This document shows, in pieces, positions 34,515-43,338 of a stretch of 64,000 bases of DNA. The position numbers and the translations under genes were made by a program. The notes below the pieces were generated by a model. The model was not told the DNA's origin. It saw only the letters and a program-made list of their open reading frames with translations, and did no database searches. This stretch comes from Croceivirga sp. (GTDB lineage: Bacteria; Bacteroidota; Bacteroidia; Flavobacteriales; Flavobacteriaceae): NCBI GenBank assembly GCA_028284935.1, contig JANQQQ010000025.1:1-64000 (forward strand), given 5' to 3'. Positions within the stretch are counted from its first letter, which is position 1. Each line of letters starts with the position of its first letter.

Positions 34515-34674
34515 TGAACTCATTTAGATTTTTGAATTGATGCGAAAATTTCAGATTTTGAGTTCGTTTGAAGGGTTTTTAAAGTTGCATAGCCTCGCTA
34601 TGGAACGAAGAAAAGACAAAAAAGGGGCGCAAAAGATTAATTTTTTAGCCAACTGAAAAGTCTGAATGAGTTCA
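34515..34674 (+). ncRNA. Structured leader / terminal-inverted-repeat element before mfd
   Basis: The segment 34515-34533 can pair with 34656-34674 over all 19 positions in RNA (17 Watson-Crick, two G-U). The right arm contains the mfd ATG (34666-34668). Inside lies a strong hairpin, CATAGC-CTC-GCTATG (34588-34602), extended by GTT/AAC after one mismatch. A second copy of TGAGTTC (34559-34565) can pair with the same left arm. Either a cis-regulatory RNA switch or a MITE-like repeat; no family assigned. Confidence 0.45.
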
Positions 34675-37600
34675 TTAACCAAATCGTCCATTCCAGAATT
34701 TTTTGAACGGTCTCCAAAACTTTGGAAACTGCAGGAGGCCATTGCCCGAAACCAATTGCAAGACACCGCTCTAGGGAACAGAATTCCAGTAAAAGGACTC
34801 GTTGGTTCCTCGCTTTCCTTTACCATTAGCTCCCTCTTTAAAACTTCCGAACATCCCTTTCTTTTGTTGTTGAATGATAAAGAAGAGGCGGCTTACATCC
34901 TAAACGATTTGGAACAACTGATCGGTGAAAAAGACGTCCTTTTTTACCCCGGAAGCTATAGAAGGCCCTATCAAATAGAGGAAACCGACAATGCGAATGT
35001 CCTGCTCCGGGCCGAAGTATTGAACCGCATCAACTCCCGAAAAAAACCTGCGGTCATTGTCACCTATCCCGATGCCCTTTTTGAAAAGGTGGTGACCCGA
35101 AAGGAGCTCAATAAGAATACCCTCAAAATCAAGTTGGAAGACACCCTTTCGCTCGACTTTTTGAATGAGGTGCTGTTCGAGTATGAGTTCAAACGGGTCG
35201 ATTTTGTTACGGAACCCGGCGAGTTTTCCGTTCGCGGAGGTATAGTAGACGTGTTTTCCTTTTCCCATGATGAGCCTTACCGAATCGAGTTTTTTGGCGA
35301 TGAAGTGGATAGTATTCGAACCTTTGATGTGGAGACCCAGCTTTCCACGGAAAAGGTCAAAAAAATTACGGTCATTCCCAATGTAGAGAATAAGTTCCTG
35401 CAGGAAACCCGTGAAAGTTTCTTGAAATACATCTCACCCGATACCCTTATATTTTCTAAGCACTTGGACGTGGTCTTTGATCGCATCGATACCAATTTTG
35501 AAAAGGCCAAGGAAAGTTTTGAAAAACTCAGCACAGAAATAAAGCACACCCAACCCAATGAACTTTTTGCTGATTCCGCCCTATTGAAAAAGCAATTACA
35601 GGATTTTTCGTTGGTTGAACTAGGAGGCTCAAGTCTACTAGGCCCCCAACAAATTACGGCCACTGCCGATTCTCGAAGTGACCTCGAAAATCCTTCTGAA
35701 ATCGTATTCAATACCAAGCCCCAACCATCGTTCAATAAAAAGTTCGACCTGTTGGTCGAAGACCTCAACCAGAATCATGATAAAGGCTACCAAAATGTCA
35801 TCTGTTGTGCTACCGAGCAACAGGCCAACCGACTGAGGGAAATCATTAAGACCGTCATCCTTGGTGATGATGACGAAAGCAATGATGCTATAGGCTACCA
35901 TACTTTGGTCTTTCCTCTCTATCAGGGGTTTGTGGACCATGATTTAAAAATGGCCTGTTATACGGACCATCAAATCTTTGAACGTTACCATAAGTTCCAC
36001 TTAAAGAATGGCTACGCCAAAAAACAGGCGATTACTTTAAAGGAGTTGAACAAATTGGAACTGGGGGACTATGTGACCCACATTGACCATGGTATCGGTA
36101 AGTTCGGTGGGCTCCAAAAAATTGATGTTGAAGGGAAACAGCAAGAAGCCATAAAATTGGTCTATGGGGATCGGGACATTCTTTATGTGAGCATCCATTC
36201 CCTTCACAAGATTTCAAAATTCAATGGAAAGGATGGAGCTCCACCCAAGATTTACAAACTGGGGTCCGCGGCTTGGAAAAAGCTGAAACAAAAAACGAAA
36301 AGCAAGGTCAAAAAGATTGCCTTTGACCTTATCAAAGTCTATGCAAAACGTCGGTTGGAAAAAGGGTTTCAATACGACCCCGATTCCTATCTGCAGAACG
36401 AACTCGAAGCCTCCTTTCTATATGAGGACACACCCGATCAGGCCAAATCCACAGCTGATGTAAAAAAAGACATGGAAAGTGAGCGCCCTATGGACCGCTT
36501 GATTTGTGGTGATGTTGGTTTTGGCAAGACCGAAGTGGCCATTCGAGCTGCCTTCAAAGCAGTGGACAACGGCAAGCAGGTTGCCATTTTGGTACCCACT
36601 ACCATTTTGGCGTTTCAGCACAACAACACCTTCAAAAAGCGTTTGGGGGAACTGCCGGTTACGGTGGACTACCTCAACCGGTTCCGAACGGCCAAAGAAA
36701 AACGGGATATTCTGGAACGGTTGGCCCAAGGAAAAATCGATATTATCATCGGCACCCATCAATTGGTCAACAAAAATGTACAGTTCAAGAATTTGGGGTT
36801 GCTAATTGTTGATGAGGAACAGAAGTTCGGGGTTTCGGTCAAGGACAAATTAAAATCCATCAAGGAAAATGTGGATGTGCTGACGCTCACGGCTACTCCA
36901 ATCCCAAGAACCCTGCAATTTAGTTTGATGGCCGCCCGCGACCTTTCCGTTATCAATACGCCCCCACCCAACCGTTATCCTATTGAAAGTAGGGTTATAC
37001 GGTTCAATGAGGAAATCATACGCGACGCGATTTCCTATGAGATTCAAAGGGGTGGACAGGTATTCTTTGTCCATAACCGTATTGAGAATATTAAAGAGGT
37101 GGCCGGAATGATCCAAAGATTGGTGCCCGATGCCAAAATAGGGATTGGTCATGGCCAAATGGAGGGCAAAAAATTGGAGCAGTTGATGATGGCCTTTATG
37201 AAGGGAGAATTTGACGTGCTTGTCTCCACTACCATTATCGAAAGTGGTCTGGATGTGACCAATGCCAATACCATGTTTATAAATAATGCTAACAATTTCG
37301 GGTTGAGTGACCTACACCAAATGCGAGGTCGGGTAGGCCGCAGCAATAAAAAGGCCTTCTGCTATTTTATCACCCCGCACTATGAGGTAATGACCCCTGA
37401 TGCTAGGAAACGCATTGAAGCCCTGGAGCAGTTTACGGAGCTGGGCAGCGGGTTTCACATTGCCATGAAGGATTTGGAGATTCGTGGAGCGGGGGATTTG
37501 TTGGGTGGCGAACAAAGTGGCTTTATCAATGAAATTGGTTTTGAGACCTACCAAAAGATTTTATCCGAAGCCATTGAAGAACTCAAGGAAAATGAGTTTA

Positions 37601-38127
37601 AGGAACTGTATGATGAAGTGGAGGGCGAAAAGGAAAAGGTGTTCGTAAAGGACACCCAATTGGATACGGATTTTGAACTATTGTTCCCGGACGATTATGT
37701 AAACAATATTACGGAACGCCTCAACCTCTACACCCAACTCAATGAAGTAAAAGATGAGGAAGGCCTACAACGTTTCGAAACGGAATTAGTTGACCGGTTT
37801 GGGGAACTGCCGCACCAAGCCGTTGACTTGCTCAACTCGGTACGCATCAAGTGGGTGGCTACCTCCATCGGGTTGGAAAAAGTGGTCCTAAAAAAGGGGA
37901 AATTCATTGGGTATTTTATTGCCGATCAGCAATCAGAATTTTATCAAACCGAAGCTTTTACCCGTGTCTTAAAATACGTGCAACGTCATCCCAGGCAGTG
38001 CCAATTAAAGGAAAAACAAACTCGTAATGGGTTACGCTTGTTGTTGGTGTTTGAGGAAGTGAATGGTGTGAATAAGGCCTTGGATGTGCTTAAACCGTTG
38101 CATACAAAGCTCGAAGTGCCATCCTAG
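34666..38127 (+). CDS. mfd: Transcription-repair coupling factor Mfd
   Basis: Removes stalled RNA polymerase at DNA lesions and recruits UvrA. The 1153-residue protein has the standard layout: a UvrB-like N-terminal module, a CarD-type RNA polymerase interaction domain (LELGDYVTHIDHGIGKFGGL and YVSIHSLHKISKF), the SF2 translocase core with Walker A GDVGFGKTEVAIRAAF (Lys621), the DEEQ box LLIVDEEQKFGV, TATPIPRTLQFSL, the motif HQMRGRVGRSNKKAFCY, and a C-terminal TRCF domain. The start ATG lies inside an inverted-repeat arm (see leader feature). It follows the Lhr repair cassette on the same strand. Confidence 0.96.
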   Translation: MSSLTKSSIPEFFERSPKLWKLQEAIARNQLQDTALGNRIPVKGLVGSSLSFTISSLFKTSEHPFLLLLNDKEEAAYILNDLEQLIGEKDVLFYPGSYRRPYQIEETDNANVLLRAEVLNRINSRKKPAVIVTYPDALFEKVVTRKELNKNTLKIKLEDTLSLDFLNEVLFEYEFKRVDFVTEPGEFSVRGGIVDVFSFSHDEPYRIEFFGDEVDSIRTFDVETQLSTEKVKKITVIPNVENKFLQETRESFLKYISPDTLIFSKHLDVVFDRIDTNFEKAKESFEKLSTEIKHTQPNELFADSALLKKQLQDFSLVELGGSSLLGPQQITATADSRSDLENPSEIVFNTKPQPSFNKKFDLLVEDLNQNHDKGYQNVICCATEQQANRLREIIKTVILGDDDESNDAIGYHTLVFPLYQGFVDHDLKMACYTDHQIFERYHKFHLKNGYAKKQAITLKELNKLELGDYVTHIDHGIGKFGGLQKIDVEGKQQEAIKLVYGDRDILYVSIHSLHKISKFNGKDGAPPKIYKLGSAAWKKLKQKTKSKVKKIAFDLIKVYAKRRLEKGFQYDPDSYLQNELEASFLYEDTPDQAKSTADVKKDMESERPMDRLICGDVGFGKTEVAIRAAFKAVDNGKQVAILVPTTILAFQHNNTFKKRLGELPVTVDYLNRFRTAKEKRDILERLAQGKIDIIIGTHQLVNKNVQFKNLGLLIVDEEQKFGVSVKDKLKSIKENVDVLTLTATPIPRTLQFSLMAARDLSVINTPPPNRYPIESRVIRFNEEIIRDAISYEIQRGGQVFFVHNRIENIKEVAGMIQRLVPDAKIGIGHGQMEGKKLEQLMMAFMKGEFDVLVSTTIIESGLDVTNANTMFINNANNFGLSDLHQMRGRVGRSNKKAFCYFITPHYEVMTPDARKRIEALEQFTELGSGFHIAMKDLEIRGAGDLLGGEQSGFINEIGFETYQKILSEAIEELKENEFKELYDEVEGEKEKVFVKDTQLDTDFELLFPDDYVNNITERLNLYTQLNEVKDEEGLQRFETELVDRFGELPHQAVDLLNSVRIKWVATSIGLEKVVLKKGKFIGYFIADQQSEFYQTEAFTRVLKYVQRHPRQCQLKEKQTRNGLRLLLVFEEVNGVNKALDVLKPLHTKLEVPS

Positions 38128-38399
38128 TCCATTTTTTTATCAAATTTAAACTCTTCGTCACATTCAAATGAATACGTTTCAGCTGATGCAATGGTATCAC
38201 GCCAATCAATATTGGCCGAATTCAATTCAAACTTTAATTGTCTTATATCCCCGTTGGCATTTTTAAGTGCTGCCCGAAGAATCCTCACATGTGGACCCTG
38301 TAATTTGTTCTTGAATGCAATAAGATGATGAACTGCTTTGCTAGTATCCTCTTTGAAATCAGTCTTTACCTTTCTAACAATATCTTCCGGTAATTCCAT
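38124..38399 (-). CDS. Small hypothetical protein convergent with mfd
   Basis: 91 residues from ATG 38399 (a GTG at 38411 is also in frame). The sequence MELPEDIVRKVKTDFKEDTS ... RILRAALKNANGDIRQLKFELNSANIDWRDTIASAE is helical, acidic and soluble; the pattern AALKNANGDIRQLK recurs in small Flavobacteria proteins of unknown role. Its last four bases overlap the mfd stop. I recognise no motif. Confidence 0.7.
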   Translation of the reverse strand: MELPEDIVRKVKTDFKEDTSKAVHHLIAFKNKLQGPHVRILRAALKNANGDIRQLKFELNSANIDWRDTIASAETYSFECDEEFKFDKKMD

Positions 38400-38480
38400 G
38401 TCTAATGTCACTCTTAGTAATTGTAAAATAAGTCATGCTACTCAATTATCAAACGTTGTTATACCCAATGAAATGTATTC

Positions 38481-39686
38481 CTAACCTTTCAATGCTTTTT
38501 GCAAGGATTTAAAAATCGGTATCAATTGTTGATTGACCGATTCCCCACTTAAAGAGGTGTTCATCATCACAATATGTCCCAATCCGGTTTCCGGATCAAA
38601 AAACATAAAGGTGCTGATGCCTGGGTCTCCTCCGGTATGCCCAATCCATGCCACGGGTGAAAAGCCCATAAAAATCCCAGCATTGAATTCGTCGTTATAA
38701 CGATTGGGATCCTTGGGTGGCTTTTTGGCAGGCAATTGTTCCCTAAACAATTCCTTATACGATTCCGATTTTAGAAGGGTGCCTTCTCCTTCATAGCCCC
38801 GCATCAATTCTTGTAGGTAAAGCCCGAAATCATGTAGGTCCGTTAGCAAGCCTCCATCAGGATAGGTCACCAAACTATAGGGCGGTATCACTTCCCCTTT
38901 ATCCGTATATAATTTGGAATGTTGGCTTTTATCAACGGAGTCAAATGACCAACCTGCGGCATTCATCCCCAAGGGCTCCAAAATGTATTTTTTTGTGAAT
39001 TCATCATAGGGAATACCCGTGGCTTTTTCCAGAACGTAAGCGGCGAGCGTAGCTCCTACATTGCTGTATTCATATTTGACCCCTGGTTTTTTCTTCAAAA
39101 AGTTTTTCTTTTTATACCAAATGCCATCAGTGGACAGAAAATTCTTGAGATAGGTTTCCATGGACACTTTGGTATCAAGGGTATGAAGGGTTTCCCCAAT
39201 ACTTTTTACCACGGGCAACCGCAAGTCTTCTTCATTAAGCACATAGTACGCCTTTTCATCATACAGGTCCGTATCCATAATGGTTCCCGTGTGGGTTGCC
39301 AAATGACGTATCAAAATTGGTTTTTCTGGGTGATAGGGGTTGATGACCTTAAAATCCAAATGGTCATTGATAGGATCATCAAGGGATAATTTGCGCATTT
39401 CTTGCGCCTTCATTAGGGCTATTCCAATAAGGGTTTTTGAAACAGAACCAATATTTTGAATGGAGTTTTTCGTATACGGAATCTGCTTTCTCACATCCGA
39501 AAAGCCATAGCCCTTTGAAAACAGTGTGCTGTCCTTGGATACTAGGGCCACCCCAAATCCCCGCAACATCCCCAGTTCGGAAATTTCAGTGAGTTCCTTA
39601 TCCAAGATTTCAAAAGATGGCGTTTGGGCGTTGAGTACAAAACAGCAAAATCCAACATGGCCTAGTACTATTTTTTTTAACGTCAT
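38481..39686 (-). CDS. Exported serine hydrolase, class C beta-lactamase fold
   Basis: 401 residues from ATG 39686 (the in-frame codon at 39698 is TTG). Signal peptide MTLKKIVLGHVGFCCFVLNA. The penicillin-binding/esterase triad motifs are present: NIGSVSKTLIGIAL (SxxK), YEYSNVGATLAAYVLE (YxN) and GHTGGDPG (HTG in place of KTG). Such proteins act as esterases, D-aminopeptidases or periplasmic hydrolases; antibiotic hydrolysis is not implied. A GH29 fucosidase lies divergently, 183 bases away. Confidence 0.9.
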   Translation of the reverse strand: MTLKKIVLGHVGFCCFVLNAQTPSFEILDKELTEISELGMLRGFGVALVSKDSTLFSKGYGFSDVRKQIPYTKNSIQNIGSVSKTLIGIALMKAQEMRKLSLDDPINDHLDFKVINPYHPEKPILIRHLATHTGTIMDTDLYDEKAYYVLNEEDLRLPVVKSIGETLHTLDTKVSMETYLKNFLSTDGIWYKKKNFLKKKPGVKYEYSNVGATLAAYVLEKATGIPYDEFTKKYILEPLGMNAAGWSFDSVDKSQHSKLYTDKGEVIPPYSLVTYPDGGLLTDLHDFGLYLQELMRGYEGEGTLLKSESYKELFREQLPAKKPPKDPNRYNDEFNAGIFMGFSPVAWIGHTGGDPGISTFMFFDPETGLGHIVMMNTSLSGESVNQQLIPIFKSLQKALKG

Positions 39687-39837
39687 GGTTTTTAGCAATG
39701 AATGAGGTTATCGCTTTTAATAGTCCGACAATATGATAAATTGTTACAATATACTAGAGGGCTACATACCTACACCTTTGTTAATATTCACAGGGTTCTG
39801 GCAAAACTAAATCCCCTCAGCTTTTTTTGATATTACC

Positions 39838-39845
39838 TACATTTG
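39838..39845 (+). promoter_or_regulatory. -7 box (TACATTTG) of the fucosidase gene
   Basis: TACATTTG is a perfect TAnnTTTG, 24 bases before the ATG at 39870. It rules out the in-frame TTG at 39843 as start. Confidence 0.55.
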
Positions 39846-39869
39846 ATTAAACCAACCTTCGAATTCACA

Positions 39870-41213
39870 ATGCGAGCGTTTAAAATTTTCATTTGTTTAT
39901 TCCTTATGACCGTATCAGCACTTGTTGCCCAACAAAACAACACCTATGAACCTTCACCTGAAAATCTAAAAGCGCGTGAGTGGTTTAAAGATGCCAGATT
40001 CGGATTGTTCATCCATTGGGGGGTGTACAGTATTCTTGGGGATGACGAATGGGTCATGAACAATCAGAACATTTCCATAGACAACTATAAAAAATTACCC
40101 CTGTTTTTTAACCCTATTGCGTATGATGCCGATGCTTGGGTACAATTGGCAAAAGAAGCTGGCATGAAATACATCACCATCACCAGCCGCCATCACGATG
40201 GTTTTTCCATGTTTGATAGCAAGGCTACGGATTATGATATTGTGGACCAGACCCCTTATGGTAAAGACGTACTTAAGCAACTTGCGAACGCCTGCCATAA
40301 GGCGGATATAAAATTGTTTTTTTACTATTCCTTATTGGATTGGAACCGTGACGATTATTACCCAAGGGGTAGAACGGGCACGGGTATTGCCGGACGTGGC
40401 AAAGGCCAATGGGAAGATTACATCTCCTTTATGAAAGCGCAACTTACGGAATTGCTCACCAATTATGGAGACATTGCCGGAATTTGGTTTGATGGTCATT
40501 GGGATCAAAAGGAATGGGACGGTAAAGCCTTCGGCAAGGTTAAAGTGGATTGGCATTATGAGGAGCTGTATGCCCTCATACATCAACTACAACCGCAATG
40601 CCTCATTGGGAACAATCACCACTTGGCCCCAATTCCAGGGGAAGATTTTCAAATGTTTGAAAAAGATCTACCGGGAAAAAACACTACAGGTTGGGGCACC
40701 AGTGCGGACGACATCGGGCAACTTCCTTTGGAAGTTTGCGAAACCATAAATACCTCATGGGGGTTCAACCTACAGGACGACAAACACAAGAGCTTTAAGG
40801 AGTTGGTTCATTATCTGGTAAAGGCATCGGGTTATGGTAGCAATTTCTTACTTAATGTAGGACCAATGCCCAATGGCGATATCCAGACCGAGCACAAAGA
40901 AACACTCCGGCAATTGGGCACATGGCTGCGCGCCCATGGCGAAACTATTTATGGAACCCATAAAGGTCCTCTCTTGCCTACCGATAAAATGGCCTCCACC
41001 CAAAAAGGAAATACCATTTATGTGCATTGGTTGGATCCCAATGAGACCATTCTGTTTTTGAAAGGTAAGGACATTGCCATAAAAGAAGCCCGTCTGTTTC
41101 CCAGCGATGAAAAGTTACCGATTGAACGTACCGAATACGGGCTACTTATTGAACTTCCCAAAAATCGGTTGGACCCAATCGATACCATTATTGAACTCAA
41201 GTTGAGAAAATAG
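39870..41213 (+). CDS. Alpha-L-fucosidase (GH29)
   Basis: Releases alpha-linked L-fucose from glycans. 447 residues from ATG 39870 with signal peptide MRAFKIFICLFLMTVSALVA. The family signatures are RFGLFIHWGVYSILGDDEW near the start, YITITSRHHDGFSMF, and the nucleophile region IWFDGHWD (Asp208); the acid/base Glu is not clear by eye. In a marine flavobacterium the substrate is likely algal or animal fucose glycan. No SusC/SusD pair is nearby, so it is not in a polysaccharide utilisation locus here. Confidence 0.93.
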   Translation: MRAFKIFICLFLMTVSALVAQQNNTYEPSPENLKAREWFKDARFGLFIHWGVYSILGDDEWVMNNQNISIDNYKKLPLFFNPIAYDADAWVQLAKEAGMKYITITSRHHDGFSMFDSKATDYDIVDQTPYGKDVLKQLANACHKADIKLFFYYSLLDWNRDDYYPRGRTGTGIAGRGKGQWEDYISFMKAQLTELLTNYGDIAGIWFDGHWDQKEWDGKAFGKVKVDWHYEELYALIHQLQPQCLIGNNHHLAPIPGEDFQMFEKDLPGKNTTGWGTSADDIGQLPLEVCETINTSWGFNLQDDKHKSFKELVHYLVKASGYGSNFLLNVGPMPNGDIQTEHKETLRQLGTWLRAHGETIYGTHKGPLLPTDKMASTQKGNTIYVHWLDPNETILFLKGKDIAIKEARLFPSDEKLPIERTEYGLLIELPKNRLDPIDTIIELKLRK

Positions 41214-41828
41214 TTACTTGGGCTCGGCATATCCATACCGTCCTAATTTTTTAATGGAATAATAGGAATCCAATCCCCCAATGGCCACACTGTCCAGCTT
41301 TTCCAAGGCAATATAGCCGTCATCTTCAATAATGCCATTTGGCAATAGCAAGTATTCCACTTTGCCAATGATCAATCGGGTTTCGTTACATTTTACGTAG
41401 TGTTCTTCCTCGAACTGAAGCCCAATCTTAATATGACCTTCTCCAACAAAGGGGGCTTGAAAACCTTCGTGATAAAACTCGGTTAGTCCCACCGCCTTAA
41501 ACTCAGAAAGGTCCCTTTCATATTTAGCCGAGGTTTGGTGGGCCTGTTGATGGATTTGGGTAGTGATTTGATTGATGGTATAAACCCCTGTCTCCTTTAT
41601 GTTTTCATAGGTATGGCGCTCCACTGTTGTCGGTCTCAGAATAAAACCCATATAAGGTGGATTGGCGCCGATGTGAACTACGGAGTTAAAAACGGCCAAG
41701 TTGGTTTGTCCCTCCTTGGATGTGGTTCCAATAAGATTGGCCGCTTTGAGTCCGGAAACTTTGTTGAGTAATGCTCCCCGATATCGGCTGTGCATTTGCA
41801 TGAGGTCATCATATGAAAAACGTTGCAT
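41214..41828 (-). CDS. Flavin reductase family protein (FMN-binding split barrel)
   Basis: 204 residues from ATG 41828. The flavin-binding split-barrel pattern is visible: KAANLIGTTSKEGQTNLAVF, GANPPYMGFILRPTTVERHT, NIKETGVYTINQITTQIHQ. These proteins reduce or bind FMN for partner monooxygenases, or act alone. A perfect -7 box is found just upstream. No monooxygenase lies beside it, though the alkB gene is 3.7 kb away. Confidence 0.9.
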   Translation of the reverse strand: MQRFSYDDLMQMHSRYRGALLNKVSGLKAANLIGTTSKEGQTNLAVFNSVVHIGANPPYMGFILRPTTVERHTYENIKETGVYTINQITTQIHQQAHQTSAKYERDLSEFKAVGLTEFYHEGFQAPFVGEGHIKIGLQFEEEHYVKCNETRLIIGKVEYLLLPNGIIEDDGYIALEKLDSVAIGGLDSYYSIKKLGRYGYAEPK

Positions 41829-41840
41829 ATGGTTTTTACG

Positions 41841-41848
41841 CAAATATA
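41841..41848 (-). promoter_or_regulatory. -7 box (TATATTTG) of the flavin reductase gene
   Basis: The minus strand reads TATATTTG. With the start codon at 41828 this leaves a leader of only about 8 bases. Confidence 0.55.
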
Positions 41849-41857
41849 TTTAGATTT

Positions 41858-42670
41858 CTAAGGCAGTTGTTTCTTAACCAATGTCGAAACTTTGTACAAC
41901 ACCAAAATCTCTAGCACCACCACCGGGAAAAACAAAAACAAGGCAACGGGACTTAAGATGACCGTTAGAAAACAAAAGGCCAAAAGCAATTCTCCTATGC
42001 CTGAAGCAAGACCGGTATTCCCCAGAATGGCTCTGGACTTAAGGATGGATACTCCAAACAATACCCCAACAAAACCAAAACTGATACCCTGTGCCAATAG
42101 GATAATGCCTATGTCCAATCCTTCATTAAAAACCGATAATACGTCAAATAGATAGGAGGCCAACAATGCAACCAACATTAAGACCGACGCAATCTTCATC
42201 AGGTGGTTTTTCAAGATACTTCCTGCAATCAGAAATCCGTAGAGCAACAATCCGTTAAAAACTACAATCAATAGTTTAATGACAATATGCCCCCAAGCTC
42301 CAAAAATGAAGTCATTGTCATCAATACGAACAAAATCAGATATCCCCTCAAAAACAGCGGTAATGGCAAATAAAATCCCTGCAATCCAAGCCATGGTCAA
42401 AAGGGTATGCGCCGATTTCGCCTCTTTTGGAGCGATATGAATTTGTTTCGATGACTGATGATGGGCTTGTTCCGCTTGAAGGCTTTCATAATCGTAATCC
42501 AAAGCGGATAAAATGGTCTTTATCGTATAGCTCCTGGGACTCACTTCCCCGCTCTCTATACGTTGTAGTGTGCGTACATTGATGTTGCATAAATCCACCA
42601 ACTCGTCTTGGGTCAATCCTTTTTGTTTTCTTAATTCGGTAATGCGTAGTCCCAACTCTGGCTGTTTCAT
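41858..42670 (-). CDS. XRE-family regulator with membrane domain
   Basis: 270 residues from ATG 42670 (GTG 42673 is adjacent). The first 60 residues are a helix-turn-helix: RITELRKQKGLTQDELVDLC and NVRTLQRIESGEVSPRSYTI. The remaining part has about five hydrophobic helices (from LLTMAWIAGILFAITAVFEG to the last LFFPVVVLEILVLY). Such fusion proteins sense something at the inner membrane; the targets are unknown. It ends 29 bases before the flavin reductase start (both minus strand). Confidence 0.88.
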   Translation of the reverse strand: MKQPELGLRITELRKQKGLTQDELVDLCNINVRTLQRIESGEVSPRSYTIKTILSALDYDYESLQAEQAHHQSSKQIHIAPKEAKSAHTLLTMAWIAGILFAITAVFEGISDFVRIDDNDFIFGAWGHIVIKLLIVVFNGLLLYGFLIAGSILKNHLMKIASVLMLVALLASYLFDVLSVFNEGLDIGIILLAQGISFGFVGVLFGVSILKSRAILGNTGLASGIGELLLAFCFLTVILSPVALFLFFPVVVLEILVLYKVSTLVKKQLP

Positions 42671-42790
42671 CACTTTTGCTTTTATGATTTTTCAGCAATG
42701 TTAGTTTCAAGATAAGTCATCGCCAAGGAATTCCATTGGATTTGACCCGACATTTGGACGGCATTTTATTTGAGGGGCAATAAATGAAAC

Positions 42791-42814
42791 AAAAAAGGCC
42801 CTCAAAAGAGGGCC
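42791..42814 (-). terminator. Rho-independent terminator of the 76-residue secreted protein gene
   Basis: GGCCCTC-AAAA-GAGGGCC (42797-42814) is a perfect 7-bp hairpin. On the minus strand it is followed by TTTTTT (42796-42791). It lies 27 bases behind the stop at 42842. Confidence 0.85.
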
Positions 42815-42841
42815 ATAACAAGTAGCAGGTTTGGTTTGGGG

Positions 42842-43072
42842 TTATGCCATTTTAGCTTTATTCAACTTTGTGGAAAACTTTAAGGCCTTTTTTATCCTAG
42901 CGTTTTTGAATTTATACAAACGAACAACTTCCGTGTTCCTAATTTCTTTTGTAGCAATGGTAATCTCCAAGTTCACCCCTTTGGTAATGGTATCCACTTT
43001 GACATCTTTAGTGTTGGCCATAGCGGTTGTACTAATGAAGATGAAAAAAACGAAGGTTAAAATTGCTTTCAT
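42842..43072 (-). CDS. Small exported protein of unknown function
   Basis: 76 residues. The signal peptide is MKAILTFVFFIFISTTAMAN, and the mature part (about 56 residues) is very basic with DTITKGVNLEITIATKEIRN and the end KKALKFSTKLNKAKMA. A terminator follows directly, which supports it as a real, singly transcribed gene. No family is recognised; it is small enough to be a periplasmic or secreted factor. Confidence 0.7.
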   Translation of the reverse strand: MKAILTFVFFIFISTTAMANTKDVKVDTITKGVNLEITIATKEIRNTEVVRLYKFKNARIKKALKFSTKLNKAKMA

Positions 43073-43338
43073 GATTTGGGTAATTGTTACATGGTAAAAT
43101 TACCCAGCAGGTCACCCCAGAGGCGATTTTCGTCGTTTATCCAGATAAAAAACTCGCTGAAAAACAAAGCGTTGGATAAAGTGTATTTTATCCTCGATGA
43201 ACGTTTTCGAGGGTTGAAACCACTTACCGATGGCAGGTGTATTTCATCGGATTTGAAATTCTAAAAACAAGATTGAAACCACTTCAGAACGCCAAAATTG
43301 CTATCTTATCTTATGAATTTATGTTTAAAATAGCTGTT
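43073..43338. repeat. 266-base spacer with an imperfect direct repeat
   Basis: No convincing gene. Two related segments occur about 65 bases apart: GTGTATTTTATC ... TTGAAACCACTT (43180-43225) and GTGTATTTCATC ... TTGAAACCACTT (43235-43290). The shared words are GTGTATTTnATC and TTGAAACCACTT. A small frame at 43076-43264 has no features of a gene. The copies may be remnants of a dispersed flavobacterial repeat. Confidence 0.4.

Noticed and set aside
38481-39686. Beta-lactamase as antibiotic resistance
   Set aside because: SxxK, YxN and HTG only show the class C fold; many exported esterases share it, with no resistance context.
43076-43264. Open frame of 62 codons on the plus strand behind the 76-residue secreted protein gene
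   Set aside because: No signal, no family likeness, lies in a spacer with a direct repeat, and overlaps the promoter side of the divergent secreted protein gene.
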